Positions 34,298 to 44,869 of a stretch of 64,000 nucleotides of DNA are shown piece after piece (the first letter of the stretch is position 1; each line of letters begins with the position of its first letter). The DNA is taken from contig CM043950.1 in assembly GCA_014529385.2 (NCBI GenBank), positions 68,504,935 to 68,568,934 on the forward strand, in the 5' to 3' direction. The notes under the pieces were generated by a model. The model had not been told where the DNA came from, did not search any database, and saw only the letters and a program-made list of their open reading frames with translations. The translations under genes and the position numbers were made by a program. This stretch comes from Adiantum capillus-veneris (taxonomy: Eukaryota > Streptophyta > Polypodiopsida > Polypodiales > Pteridaceae).

Positions 34298-37058
34298 TAT
34301 ACAGGAGCTACAAAGCAGCTACAAGCGGGAAAAAACAAAGAAAAACAAAAATTATATTACAAGGGCAGTGTCTTACATGATTTTGCAATTTTTTATGTTT
34401 GATTGCGGATATTGATAATATTTATGCCCTTATATACCTTGTTTTGCAACAAGAAGAGATCAAATGATGAATTTGGGTCTCTAGATGTATAAATATCACT
34501 AAATAAGAGTGTTTTTGGAGCTAAAAAGTGGAAAAAAGTGGTAATCCAAGTCCAGAAATCACAAAGAAGTGTATATTCATATACACAGGGTTACCAGCTA
34601 TTTATCGTGTATGTTTGGAATTTTTTGGCTTCAATTTGCTATTTTCCTTTATTTTTTATGATTTTCTTAATAAAAGTAAAAGAAAAATAAAAAAGCAGGT
34701 GAAATGAGATCGGAAAAAAGAAAAGAATAGACGGTGATGATCCTAATGACAAGGGCAACATGGTAAAAATTGGGTACAATTCTGAAAAAGTTGCGGAAAG
34801 CCCGAAATGACAGAATTTTGGCAAAGTGGACAGATTTCTCAGAAACAGGTCAAACGGAGTCCAAATTGAGAAATTTCAAATCCTAAAGTGCATTTCACGA
34901 CGAGATAGGAGCACATGTCAAATTTGGTAACAAGTGATCCGGGAAGCCCGAAGTTAAGTATTTTTCACTTCACTTTCAAGCTCATTTCCACTATTACCTT
35001 CTTGGAGAGAGCAAAGAGCACACAGGAGCATCCGACCTTCTACCGCCTTCTACGACTGCTACGAGAGCTCAGAGGACACCAGACATGAGAGGTAGACTCG
35101 TTGCCATAAGCTTTTGATGCTTATCGTTAACTTTTGTCGCGAAAACTCACCAAAACCAAGAAACAAGAGCAGACGGGGAATGGGGAAGAACGCTAGGTAG
35201 GGGCACAACCGCCTAACCAAACTTTGCAAGAACTTAGAGGTGGGTTACCCTAACATAGAAGATGAGTTTCTAGCACTCAAAGCTCGAGAAAGAACGACTG
35301 GAAAAACCCTAGGTCAACAGAGCCTGCAAGAGGCAAACAGAAAAAAGTTGTCGGAACGACACAAAACTTCTCAGGAAGCTTAACAACATCGAGGGCAATG
35401 CAACATGGAGTATCTCCAGGTTTGGATCACCAAAAGTAGGTCGGAACAACCGATTCGGCTATGCGGACACACAAAGCGTCATTTTGGCATAACGGCTAAA
35501 ATTGACGACCAAATGACATGAAACTTCACAAGCAGCTTCAACTATACATGGATGACTTATGTTTGCAAGCAAAACCCAAAAGAAAGCTGATTCACTTACC
35601 GATGGTGAAAAAGACGCTTTCGGGCAACCAAATGGAGAAAGATGGAGAACGGGGAGCCAAAGTCAAGTTCAACCAATAGGTGGCTTCACAACATATCCAA
35701 TGAGCTGGAAATGCAACTCTCAAGAAGAAAAGTTGAAGAAATTCAACTCCAAGGCAAAAAGACGACTTCGGAGACTGAAATGCCTATAAGGGGGCTTTTT
35801 AGCTAAACTGATGACTTTTTAAGTTGAAAACTAGTTAGCAGGGCTTAGGGCACTAGCACAAAGCATTCTTTGCACAAAAAGACCAACATTTCAAGAAAAG
35901 ACATCATACGCGTATGATGTCTCACAGCATGATTTTCACATCCATTTCAACATTTGAGTGCATAGCCTCATTCCACATGTTAATCACATCCTATGAACCA
36001 AGTATCATGAGAATTGGAGTTAGAAAACCCAAGGAAAACCAAAAAGACGCAAAGTAGGCCATAAAATTGATTTTTGGTCCTAATTTTGTCAAAATAACTC
36101 CAAACTCATTGAAACTTTGTAGGATTGTTGATTAACACATCTACAAGCTATCTGGAACCAAAAAGCACCATTTTGACACAAAAGACATCATACGCGTATA
36201 ATGTCTATTTGCACTTACAGAGCCAAAAATGCTCATTTGTCATCATACATCCATTATATATATCTAATACATGCTACATATGAAGTTTGGAACCATTTGG
36301 TCAAGTGGATCACCCCATTAGCCCAATTAAGAGAAAATCCTTCATACAAAGCCTATTTTTGTCCCAAATCCAACATATTCAAGTCCAAACCAAGATTTGA
36401 GTATAAACAGTCCTTCACTAGCACATGGAGAGTCCACAGAACCAATCCCATGAAAAATTGATGAAAAAGACATCATACGCGTATGATGTCTCCAGAGCCA
36501 TTTTTAGTCCAAATTCTATCCAAACTTGATAAATCCACTGAATAAGCCTATCTAAAGCCAAAACCAAGCTTATAGAGAAAATTGGTCCAAAAATGCACTA
36601 AAAGACATCATACGCGTATGATGTCTCACTATGTGATTTTGGCACCTCAGGGCTTCAACCACCAAACAGAAGTGTTCTACATGCCATTTGAAAGTAATCC
36701 ACCAAGTTTTATCCAATTTGGATCATAAAATCCATTTCCCTTTCAAAATTTTGCCAAGAGCCTGAACTGGACTAAACTGGCCAAAACTTGACCAAATGGG
36801 ATCCAAACTCAAATCCAAGCATATGACACTCATGTATACACTATCAGCTACAAGCACAACCAATATGAAGTCATTCTGACACAAAAGACATCATACGCGT
36901 ATGATGTCTCAAGCATGTTTTTGAGCCCAGTTTGCATATTTTTTCACCTACATTGCATCCTTAGGCCCTGAATAGCTCATGTTTCAATTTTCAAGTCATT
37001 TGAATAGTTAAAAGCTTCATTTCGGCTTTCAGTACTAAAAAGACGCTAACTTCTGAAA
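34298..37058 (+). other. Internal non-coding region with possible poly(A) and second leader
   Basis: No coding signal. AATAAAAG, AAAATAAAAAAG and similar A-rich strings at 34665-34695 could end a first transcript. From about 34980 the sequence (CTTCTTGGAGAGAGCAAAGAG, CCGACCTTCTACCGCC) resembles a plant 5' leader, so a second transcript for the downstream ORFs is possible. At 35543-35562 a 20-base string is identical to the one encoding the RT active site at 30504-30523. Five palindromes follow at 35899-36909. Confidence 0.55.
35899..36909. repeat. Five copies of the 24-bp palindrome upstream of the extra ORFs
   Basis: The same palindrome as in the leader occurs at 35899, 36183 (one change, TATAATG), 36468, 36603 and 36886. 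Spacings are 284, 285, 135 and 283 bp. The copy at 36468 shares the preceding AATTGATGAAAA with the leader copy at 24190, so the leader and this region descend from the same repeat. Four of five half-site pairs are perfect. Confidence 0.95.
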
Positions 37059-38372
37059 TTGGAGTTACAGGATCCATGGATTCCGCTAAGTCATCGGCAA
37101 CTAAGAGAAAAAGACCAACCATCAAGGATGCTCTTGCAGAGAGCAGAACCTTTTGATATTCCAACAGAAACCCTCAAGCCAACCAAGACTTGGGTGGAGG
37201 AAGCAGTACTAGAAAAAGAGGGAATAAAGATCTACCAGGGGACTTTCAGAGATCCTCAAGGGCAATCGGTCGATGTACCTATGATCCCACGAGAATTAGT
37301 GGATTATAGCAGATCAGAGAACATAAGCAGATACCTGGAAAAGGCTGACTTACACAGGTTCTTCACCTCAAGACCATCAGGTGTAGACACAAGAAGAGTG
37401 TATGAGTTGGCAACATCCATTCAGAAGGATGGGAAAGCCACGTTGACAGCCATGGATGGAGAAACAGTTGAAGTACAGATCACTCCACAGCTCATTGCAG
37501 ATGCATTGAAGCTGCACAACAAAGGGAGTTCTGTCAGAGAAAGAAGGGAGGCCATAGAGGTCTATGGATCAAAGAAACAAAATACAACCTACGCAGATAT
37601 GGCAGATCAACGAGCGGCAACCCTTTGCCGGTTATACAACCAGTTTTTCCATGTGTGCAGTAAAAGACCGCAGAAGTATACTACACCACCCCATGCCATT
37701 GCGACAACCATCACATGGGCACTGAAGAGCAACATGCCAAAGGAGGTGAATTATGCTCAATACATCCACGAGCAAGTAATCGCCATGCACAACCAGAAAC
37801 CAAAGTACATAGGAGGAGGAGAAATCCTAACAAGAATAGCTTATGAAGCTATTGGAGCTAGGGATCAAGGGCCACAGATTCCCTCCCAGAATGAGTGGCT
37901 TAGAGAAGCCGAGGAGGAGGAAGAACAGCAAGAAGTATCCAAGAGGGCGTCCACAAGAGCACGCCGAAAACTAGAAATAGTTTCAGAACCTGAGGAGGCC
38001 GTGGACGAGCCGCTCAAGAAGAAAGTGAAGAAGAAGGCCGATCCCAAGCAAACCAAAAGTCAAAAATCCGCAAGGATGGAAAGGCTGGTGGAGCAGTTTA
38101 GAGCGGAAAGAGCTCTAAAGGGGGACTTCGAAGAAATGTGGGTGCCAGACCCCAGTAAAGTCAGAACCAGCTCAGCCAGGCCACATGTTGATCAATATGA
38201 TCAATATATTAGAGCTTATGAGGAGTCGGAGGCCATACTGGAGCAGCAACCTGTCGAGCCTTATACTGAAGAGGAAGTACAGCTTTTAAAAGCTGAGCTG
38301 CAAAAGGACGACAAGGGGAAGAAGAAAGTAGATGAGTCTACTGAACCTCAAGAGAAAGAGCTGTCAAGTTGA
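37059..38372 (+). CDS. Extra ORF A after pol, unrecognised (putative plant-transposon domain)
   Basis: The open frame of about 437 codons has no early ATG of its own. An ATG at 37076 in another frame gives MDSAKSSATKRKRPTIKDAL with an NLS-like basic cluster and stops at about 37156, so the true N-terminus was probably shifted. The body reads ENISRYLEKADLHRFFTSRP, YELATSIQKDGKATLTAMDG, VQITPQLIADALKLHNKG and later HAIATTITWALKSNMPK and GGGEILTRIAYEAIG. This loosely resembles the 'putative plant transposon protein' domain found in other Gypsy-associated ORFs, a comparison from memory. The C-terminal 150 residues are charged, with coiled-coil potential. No transmembrane segment is visible, so an env function is not supported. 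Confidence 0.65.
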   Translation: MELQDPWIPLSHRQLREKDQPSRMLLQRAEPFDIPTETLKPTKTWVEEAVLEKEGIKIYQGTFRDPQGQSVDVPMIPRELVDYSRSENISRYLEKADLHRFFTSRPSGVDTRRVYELATSIQKDGKATLTAMDGETVEVQITPQLIADALKLHNKGSSVRERREAIEVYGSKKQNTTYADMADQRAATLCRLYNQFFHVCSKRPQKYTTPPHAIATTITWALKSNMPKEVNYAQYIHEQVIAMHNQKPKYIGGGEILTRIAYEAIGARDQGPQIPSQNEWLREAEEEEEQQEVSKRASTRARRKLEIVSEPEEAVDEPLKKKVKKKADPKQTKSQKSARMERLVEQFRAERALKGDFEEMWVPDPSKVRTSSARPHVDQYDQYIRAYEESEAILEQQPVEPYTEEEVQLLKAELQKDDKGKKKVDESTEPQEKELSS

Positions 38373-39967
38373 CAGATGAAGATGAAAAAGACATGCACAT
38401 GGTGCATGAACTGCTCAGCAAGATTAAAGAAAGATCCAGAGCAAAGGAAGTAGCACTTGAGACAGCAAAACAAAAGGAAGCAGAGTTGCAGAAGAAGTTA
38501 GAGAATGCTATGACTGAATCTGAAAGTCATAAAGCATCACTCTACGACGCAGAAAACGAGAGGGACGGCTTGATACTCCAACTAGCCGAAGCTTCAAGAG
38601 AGGTAACAAGCTCACAGGAAGCAAAGGAGCGAATAGAAGATGAGCTGGAGGCAGCCAAGGATGAGCTCATTGAGCTAAGGGAAAGAGTCGAACTTCAAGA
38701 AAGGACAATCATGAGACTCAGGACCACCCCTAGAGCTAGCAGAGCAGGAACAGAACAAGAGGGAGCCCTCGTACCAGCTCTGGAAGAGTAGGTCAGAAGT
38801 CTGCAAAGAGAGCTGAGGTTAGAGCAAGTACAAAGATTGCACATGGCGGAGGGATCATTGGCTGCAGAGAAGAGGCTCACATCAGAAAACCAAACACTAA
38901 GGACAGAAAATGAGGCCCTCCGCAAACAGCTCCAAGACCTCCAAGAGCAACAAAGAAGAGAAACAGAGACACCACAAGAAGAAGCAGGGGGAGCAGCCAT
39001 AGAGCTACCAGAAACTGGAGAGGCAACCACAATCGAAGATCCAGCCCCAGTTCAAGAAGTGGCCTCGACTTCAGGAATCTCTGAAGGAGAAGAACAAAGG
39101 CTCCAGGACCAAATAGAAAAGTCAACAGAGGAAAGTGCCAAGGCGGAAATGGAATGGGAAAGGAGACTCCTCATCTCCATTAGACTTCAAGGTTTAGACA
39201 CAAAAGTGCTCCACGAAGAGTGGATGCAACCCAGCCTGCCTTTCCCTCTGATGAAATTTGAAGTGATAAAGACGAAAAAGAGAATAGAGGAGGAGCAGTA
39301 TGTCGCTCTTTATGAAGGCGACATCACAAAGGATGAACAATCAAAGAAGATTGTAGATTCTCAACCTAGATGGAGGAAAGGTTGGCTGAACAAATACCCA
39401 GCCTACCTCATCTACTTGGTAGAGGCTCCAAAGGAGATTCGGGAGGATGCAACCTTCTGCCCGGTGCCAAGAGTCAGAAACTGGAAAGAGCATGGCAGGA
39501 TTGCAGAAAAGAAGCCAAATTGGCTTAATTATCCCAGGATGCCAGGACCAAAGGAAGGAGAGAGAATAGGTAAAGCCTACATGGTGAAAACCCTAACGGG
39601 CACCATCAAACTCTTTACTGGCTCTCCTGACCTTTCGTGTCAGATGCTAAAGAAAATCTGCAGGACTCTCTTAGCATGCATTGAAGTGTTCGCGCCAGAT
39701 AAAGCCACGACCTCGAGTCTACTATCGACGGCTGACACAGTGACAGATATGATGTATGATCTTTCTTTGCAGCCATCACCAAAGGTGTTACATCTCTTAT
39801 ACCAAAGAATTATGTTTTTGCCTAGCTTCCACATGCAAACATTCGAAGAAGCTTTCTACACCGGCTTTTTCACTCACGAAAGCAAAATATTCAGCCCAAC
39901 CTTGACCATCGGCAACCTACGCTACGAATCACATTTGCAGATGCTCAAGACGACAGGACTCTATTGA
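38369..39967 (+). CDS. Extra ORF B after pol: coiled coil plus unrecognised C-terminal domain, one internal stop
   Basis: The frame overlaps ORF A by 4 bases in the -1 frame and runs to 39967, interrupted only by a TAG at 38789-38791. The first 140 residues are strongly heptad-like (AKQKEAELQKKLENAM, EDELEAAKDELIELRERVEL), and the coiled coil resumes after the stop (EKRLTSENQTLRTENEALRK). The last 260 residues are globular: LPFPLMKFEVIKTKKRIEEE, RWRKGWLNKYPAYLIYLVEA, PNWLNYPRMPGPKEGERIGK and FTHESKIFSPTLTIGNLRYE. I do not recognise the family. Coiled coils suggest a structural or assembly role, which is inference. ORFs A and B may be one gene split by mutation. Confidence 0.65.
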
Positions 39968-40004
39968 CCAAGCCTAAAAGTCATGTCAGGGACGACATGA
40001 ACGC

Positions 40005-40016
40005 GGAGGGGGGGAG
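40005..40016 (+). promoter_or_regulatory. 3' polypurine tract
   Basis: GGAGGGGGGGAG directly abuts the 3' LTR, as required for priming plus-strand synthesis. Confidence 0.9.
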
Positions 40017-40951
40017 TGTTGAGCCAGCAGAGGATCACACCCACATTTTTGCTCACACCCATCATTTTGTAACCATTGATTGTAATAAATGTCTTTCCGA
40101 CAATAATTTTGATTTGAGCCATTCATTAAGTAACGGGACTCAATTGAGTTTCCAGCTTGTAATCCCGACGTAATTTCACCTGCTGATGTAAATAATTAGA
40201 GATGTTCTCACCTCCAAGGCTGAGGTATATAAGCCAAAGTTTTGTAACCTAAAGAAAGATTCAAATTAATCAAAGTGAGTTTTGAGCGCCGTGACTGTGT
40301 CTGAGAGAGAGAGAGAGAGAGAGAGTCTTATCTCCTTGCTACGCGAGCTACGGGGCCGCCATTGGAGAAGCGACACCACCATTGTGTTAGCAACGGTGAG
40401 AGCTACGCACAAATACCAAGAGTGCGCGCTATCGGCTTCTATGTGTGGTAAGTTCCTACGAGCTTCGGTGTGAATTTTCTTCCAACTCGTGTGTCGGAAT
40501 AGAGTGTGCAGCATATCTATAGAACCACAACGAGTAGAGCTACACATTCGTACCATCGGGGTCAAGTTTCGGTCACCTGTGTTTTTCGGCCTGTCTTCAT
40601 ACGCGTTTACCGCACGGAGTGGTTATAGGTTGATTTTGCAGTTCAAGTCTTTAGGGTGTTGTTCTTACCTAGTGCATAGACTTCCCCTTGAGTTTGAGAT
40701 CGATTCAATGATTCTAGATCCTGTTTCGTATAGCATTCGTTCGTAGTACGGATTTCAGTCACTTGCGTATTTTAGAACTTAGATTTGATTTCCTTAGTAG
40801 TGATTGTCATTAGAAGGTCGAGTAGGTGATTTGACACACACCTAGTTGTTTCCATGCGCCTGCGGGTCAAGCTTCGTCCTCGTCTGACAAATTCTGTTGT
40901 TGGTTGAGTTCTCGCTATTTAGCTTCCGCTAGCGGCGTAACCGCCTTAACA
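40017..40951 (+). repeat. 3' LTR of the 18.65-kb element
   Basis: 935 bp, starting TGTTGAGCC and ending CCTTAACA. It differs from the 5' LTR by about six substitutions, a 4-bp shorter GA tract and a small indel near 40580. TATA box at 40226-40233. Confidence 0.95.
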
Positions 40952-40956
40952 CTGAT

Positions 40957-42718
40957 GCTCTTTGATTGCTGGTTTAACCAAAAGAAAATTTGCTAAAACT
41001 CACATAATGAGCAGGGGTTGAACTCAGATACAAGAATTTGGTATAACTGGGTAGAAAGGACTGGTTTTTCGGCCGTATGAAAGTGTATATTTGTGCTTAT
41101 CTCTGTGTATATAGAAAGAAAGAGTCAGCCGGCCTTAAAATAAGTGTTTGTTGGTTTAAGGGTTGCCTAATACTAACCCGTATCATGGATGTGACTGAAT
41201 CAATTATTGGGCCTATATTTACTACAATATAATAAGTTATTGGTAGTCATTTGCAATAACTCTTTATATGTTAATCTTGAAGACCTGATGGTGGCTAGCC
41301 TATCTCTTAATATTGTTCTTCCTTTTTTGCTGGGATTAATGACATGATACTATGATTTCTCATGAATTAATTCTACGTACTGGATGTTTAGGATAAGTTT
41401 TTTAGGCATGTTATAAGTTCAACAAGCTGGATTATGTATTTAGCATAGATTTGCATCCCAAAAATGTGTACCAATTAGGGACACCAACTGCTAACCCTAA
41501 TCATCGAGGGTTTTTTGGAGTAGATGTTGGGCTGTGAGGAAATGGAAACTGCTTTTTGATTTATTATATAATGAGTTGTTTATTGCAGTCAATCTTACCT
41601 GCTGCTCGGTATACCAACAGTAAATGTATTTAACTGGTGCTTCATTTATGGATGATGCTGCATCTGGGACTAATGTACTGTATTCAGCCCTACTTATGAT
41701 TTGGTTTGGCCATATATCTAGTCATTTTAGGTTGTTATAAACCATTTATGCATATTCATTTCTCCTCTATATGGTCTATATGGGCCGTTGATCGACATGG
41801 ATATGGTATAACATTGGTAAGCTTGTGGGCCTTCCACTGTTATAGCCTGTATGGAATGCCAAATGATTGGTTCTGATGGTTTTTTTGGCAGAATAGGTGG
41901 TATTTGGCTCACAATACGATCAAAAAGTTATCTCTTATATTGCTTGTCGATATGATATTTTCTAACCTTATGTATATTGTTCTCTCTATATCCGGGTTTT
42001 ACGAGCTCTTTTCATCCTAAACATTGATATCACAGGAATGTGGCCCAATTGGCTTTCCGGGGTTATTGCTTGGATGGAAATGGTAGCTACTAACTCTAAA
42101 AATTTGATATTTGCAGATCAGATGTTGGTCTAAGGAGTATTATGACTTCGAAAACACATTGACTTAAATTAGCTTTCTAAAATGAGATTTTAGATAATGG
42201 ATGGGGTTAAGGGATTATAAGATTTTTCATTTGATAATTTGTGTCAAATGGGAATAAAGGAATGATACTTTGCATTAGGATGTGGATTGTACAGTTCAGA
42301 TAATTGGACCTAACACTTTGATGATTTGTTTTTAAAATTCAAGGTCTTTAAAAAGGCTATTACACTTCAATGTAATTTAGACATCATGGTTTTCTTCTTA
42401 CGTTAGTACCAAGGTGACATGGATGACAACTAGGTCACCCTAGTTACCTGTTATGCGGTTTGAAAACTAACGATTAGTTTGTTTTCTTACTGTGGATGCA
42501 GGTAAGGGTGTCCTTTCCTTGGCTGTTGTTTGAGAAGATGGAATGCTGTACATTTATATTGTCACACTAATCAGGACCTTATTTCCTCTATTATGGCATG
42601 ATACTGAGATGTATTTGTTTGGATTTAATGTCGAAAGAAATACATGATATTGTACTATGAACTGTAGGCCTTGGTCTTTGAAGTTTGTCTCATGTGTTAT
42701 GTATAATAATAATAGTTT

Positions 42719-42804
<86 letters not shown>

Positions 42805-44340
42805 GGAAAAGAAAATAGGGTTTTTCTTTCAATATATCTTTATCTATATGAAAAAGATGGGAGTAAGGCTCCAGGGTGCTGCAAATTCTTATGGCCATGA
42901 CCTCACTCCTCGTTTATTCTCCATCCTTTCCATGTTGGCTACCACCTCGGTTACCTTTTATGGTCAATTGCACCATCTCTCCCTTGAATGGTGGGTGTGG
43001 TGGGGCATTGGTTTCCCCCTTCTTTAATTGTATCCTTTGCCTTGGAGAGACCCTAAACATGTGCAGGGTTGCTTGAGTTGCACCACATCTCACAAAGGTG
43101 TGGGTGTAAGGAGATCTTGTGGTTACTTTACCATCTCGCCTAAAACCATCAACCCTTACATCACAAATTTTTTTCTAAGCTACCATGCAACTCACTGGAA
43201 TGATGGCATCCCACCACCCTCCAAGGTCCATAGTGACGACCTCCAATCATCCCCTTTGGAATCCTTCAACTATAAGCTCTCATTCATGTCAGGCTCCTAA
43301 CCGCTTACTCCCTTCTCACTACACCCTACCTCCTTAAATCCTGATTGACTGATCTGTTTTGCTCCCCCCCCTCTCTCTCTTTGTCTCTCTCTCCCTCTCC
43401 CTCTCAGGATCCTTGAACTTTCAACAATCACATTCTCCAATCACTATGACTACTTGGTGCAACAAGAGTTCACGTGCCAAATAATGCTAAGTGCATGTGA
43501 GCCTAATTTATCCTCACTCCTACCTTCTTGAAAGCTGCTCAATGTATCAAGTCTAGGAGAACCAAATAACACATCCCACTTCTTGCTGATTGAGCTTCTC
43601 AAAATAGAAGGCTACATCTAGTCCATATATAGCCTCCTCCTTAACCGGGCTACACAACTACATGTTGATCAGGTGATGACAATAGGGAGATGGCTCAGCT
43701 AGATTGCATGTTATTATCTACCATGGCTTAGACTCTCATGGACTACACCATGGTATAATTGTAACCGGACAATAAGTATATGGAACCTTTGATCATATGC
43801 ATGTAGAGAACTAAATCAAGCAGGTTGTGCCTCTTGGGGTTGTGGAAATAGCCATGATACCAACTAGCTTATAGGTTGATTAGGGTTGATGGACGCATAA
43901 ACAATGTGTGTAGATATGCACAAAGTCTAGAGGAGGTGGACTAGTAGGCTACATATAACATGCACAGCTATATCACCTTGCTTCATGGTTTCCTATTTAC
44001 AGAAACGCACATTGCATGCAGATGCAACTGTAATAAGCACTCCATTATCTTTGTTCTTGAAGTTTAAATGAGTTATCAAAATTGAGGGCCAAGGGCAATG
44101 AAACAAAGAGTTTCCAATACCCCATATACATATATATATGAGAGAAAGATAACCTGCAAATGGCTTACGACAAATTTTATTTTTGTTTCCCTGAGGTCTT
44201 TCATCTCCCTTTAGATTTCAAAATGTTTTGCATCAAATTTTTATTAACACAAGGTCACATTTGATTTTCTAGGTTGCATATTTATTAATATGCATACATA
44301 CACTTCACATAAAGAGATTATTCCCTATGCGGCCCAATCG
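40957..44340. other. No gene seen; CT microsatellite
   Basis: AT-rich spacer with a (CT)n tract at 42722-42802 and short CT-rich stretches near 43370-43410. A TA-rich run is at about 44125-44140. Short open frames at 42876-43300 have no recognisable motif. Confidence 0.5.
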
Positions 44341-44348
44341 TTTGCAGG

Positions 44349-44828
44349 CTGGCAAAGCTTGCAACTGTGCTTGGATACAAGAAGACAAAGAGAAGTTTTA
44401 ATGTTATAGGATCAAACTTAAGAGACCTCAAATATCTATCTGATGAGTCTTGAGCTACAGGCAAACAATTGAAGGTGCCACTTATAAGGATGTCTAGAGG
44501 GAGCAGTAGAAGACTCCAGCAAATTCTAGCCAGATGTAATGCACTCTCCCCTCCAAGCAAGGTGACTAGCTAGATTTTGACAATGAAGAACTTAAAAGGT
44601 GGTGGTTGTGCAAGGCTATCTTATCAATTATTTGAGCTGATAAGTAAACCTCATTCTTGGTCACACACAAGGAAGTGCTTCTTTATAGGAAAACTACCCT
44701 TGGAACAAGACATTGTAGACCTCTTGGATATGGGATTCCATCACGAGGCAATCGACAAGATCTTTTATAGTGGTTCAAGGTTAGATGAGGTGCTACTTCA
44801 CAAACCTGTGGATCAACAAGTGCCCTAA
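44349..44828 (+). pseudogene. Exon-like fragment(s) of an unrecognised gene
   Basis: Sequence CGTTTGCAG just before 44349 resembles a splice acceptor. From there a frame reads LAKLATVLGYKKTKRSFNVI, GSNLRDLKYLSDES, a stop, then KQLKVPLIRMSRGSSRRLQQ and ILARCNALSPPSK, ending at a GTGACT donor-like site near 44562. An 83-codon frame at 44577-44828 adds KCFFIGKLPLEQDIVDLLDM and DKIFYSGSRLDEVLLHK. I recognise neither. Codon-like composition and splice-like borders suggest remains of a host gene, but this is speculative. Confidence 0.35.
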
Positions 44829-44869
44829 TTGTAATAGAGTATGCATTTTGGGCAAATGAATCAGGCCAT

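Larger units (their letters stand above)
22301..40951 (+). mobile_element. 18.65-kb Gypsy LTR retrotransposon with extra ORFs and palindrome arrays
   Basis: Two LTRs (22301-23240 and 40017-40951) are flanked by the direct 5-bp duplication CTGAT (22296-22300 and 40952-40956), so both borders are certain. Order: LTR, primer site, leader with four palindromes, gag, protease, RT, RNase H, integrase, second protease-like ORF, K-x-W repeat ORF, internal polypurine tract, non-coding DNA with five palindromes, two additional ORFs, polypurine tract, LTR. RT-RNase H-integrase order is Gypsy. There is no chromodomain and only one RNase H, which suggests an Athila-like branch by elimination. By eye the LTRs differ by about six substitutions plus small indels in 935 bp, so insertion was recent. 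The coding frames are nevertheless broken in many places. Confidence 0.93.

Noticed and set aside
36201-36461. 86-codon frame between palindromes
   Set aside because: Lies in the repeat region, starts within a palindrome flank and has no motif.
23777-36909. Palindromes considered as a CRISPR-like array
   Set aside because: Eukaryotic retrotransposon context, irregular long spacers and no cas genes.
37059-39967. Extra ORFs as an envelope gene
   Set aside because: No signal peptide, no transmembrane segment, no cysteine-rich ectodomain; coiled coil instead.
22301-40951. Sequence error as the cause of the frameshifts
   Set aside because: The 9.3-kb element read by the same method has 684- and 1070-codon open frames; errors would be expected there too. 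Not fully excluded without reads.
42554-42898. 114-codon minus-strand frame
   Set aside because: Arg-Glu run from the CT microsatellite with random flanks.
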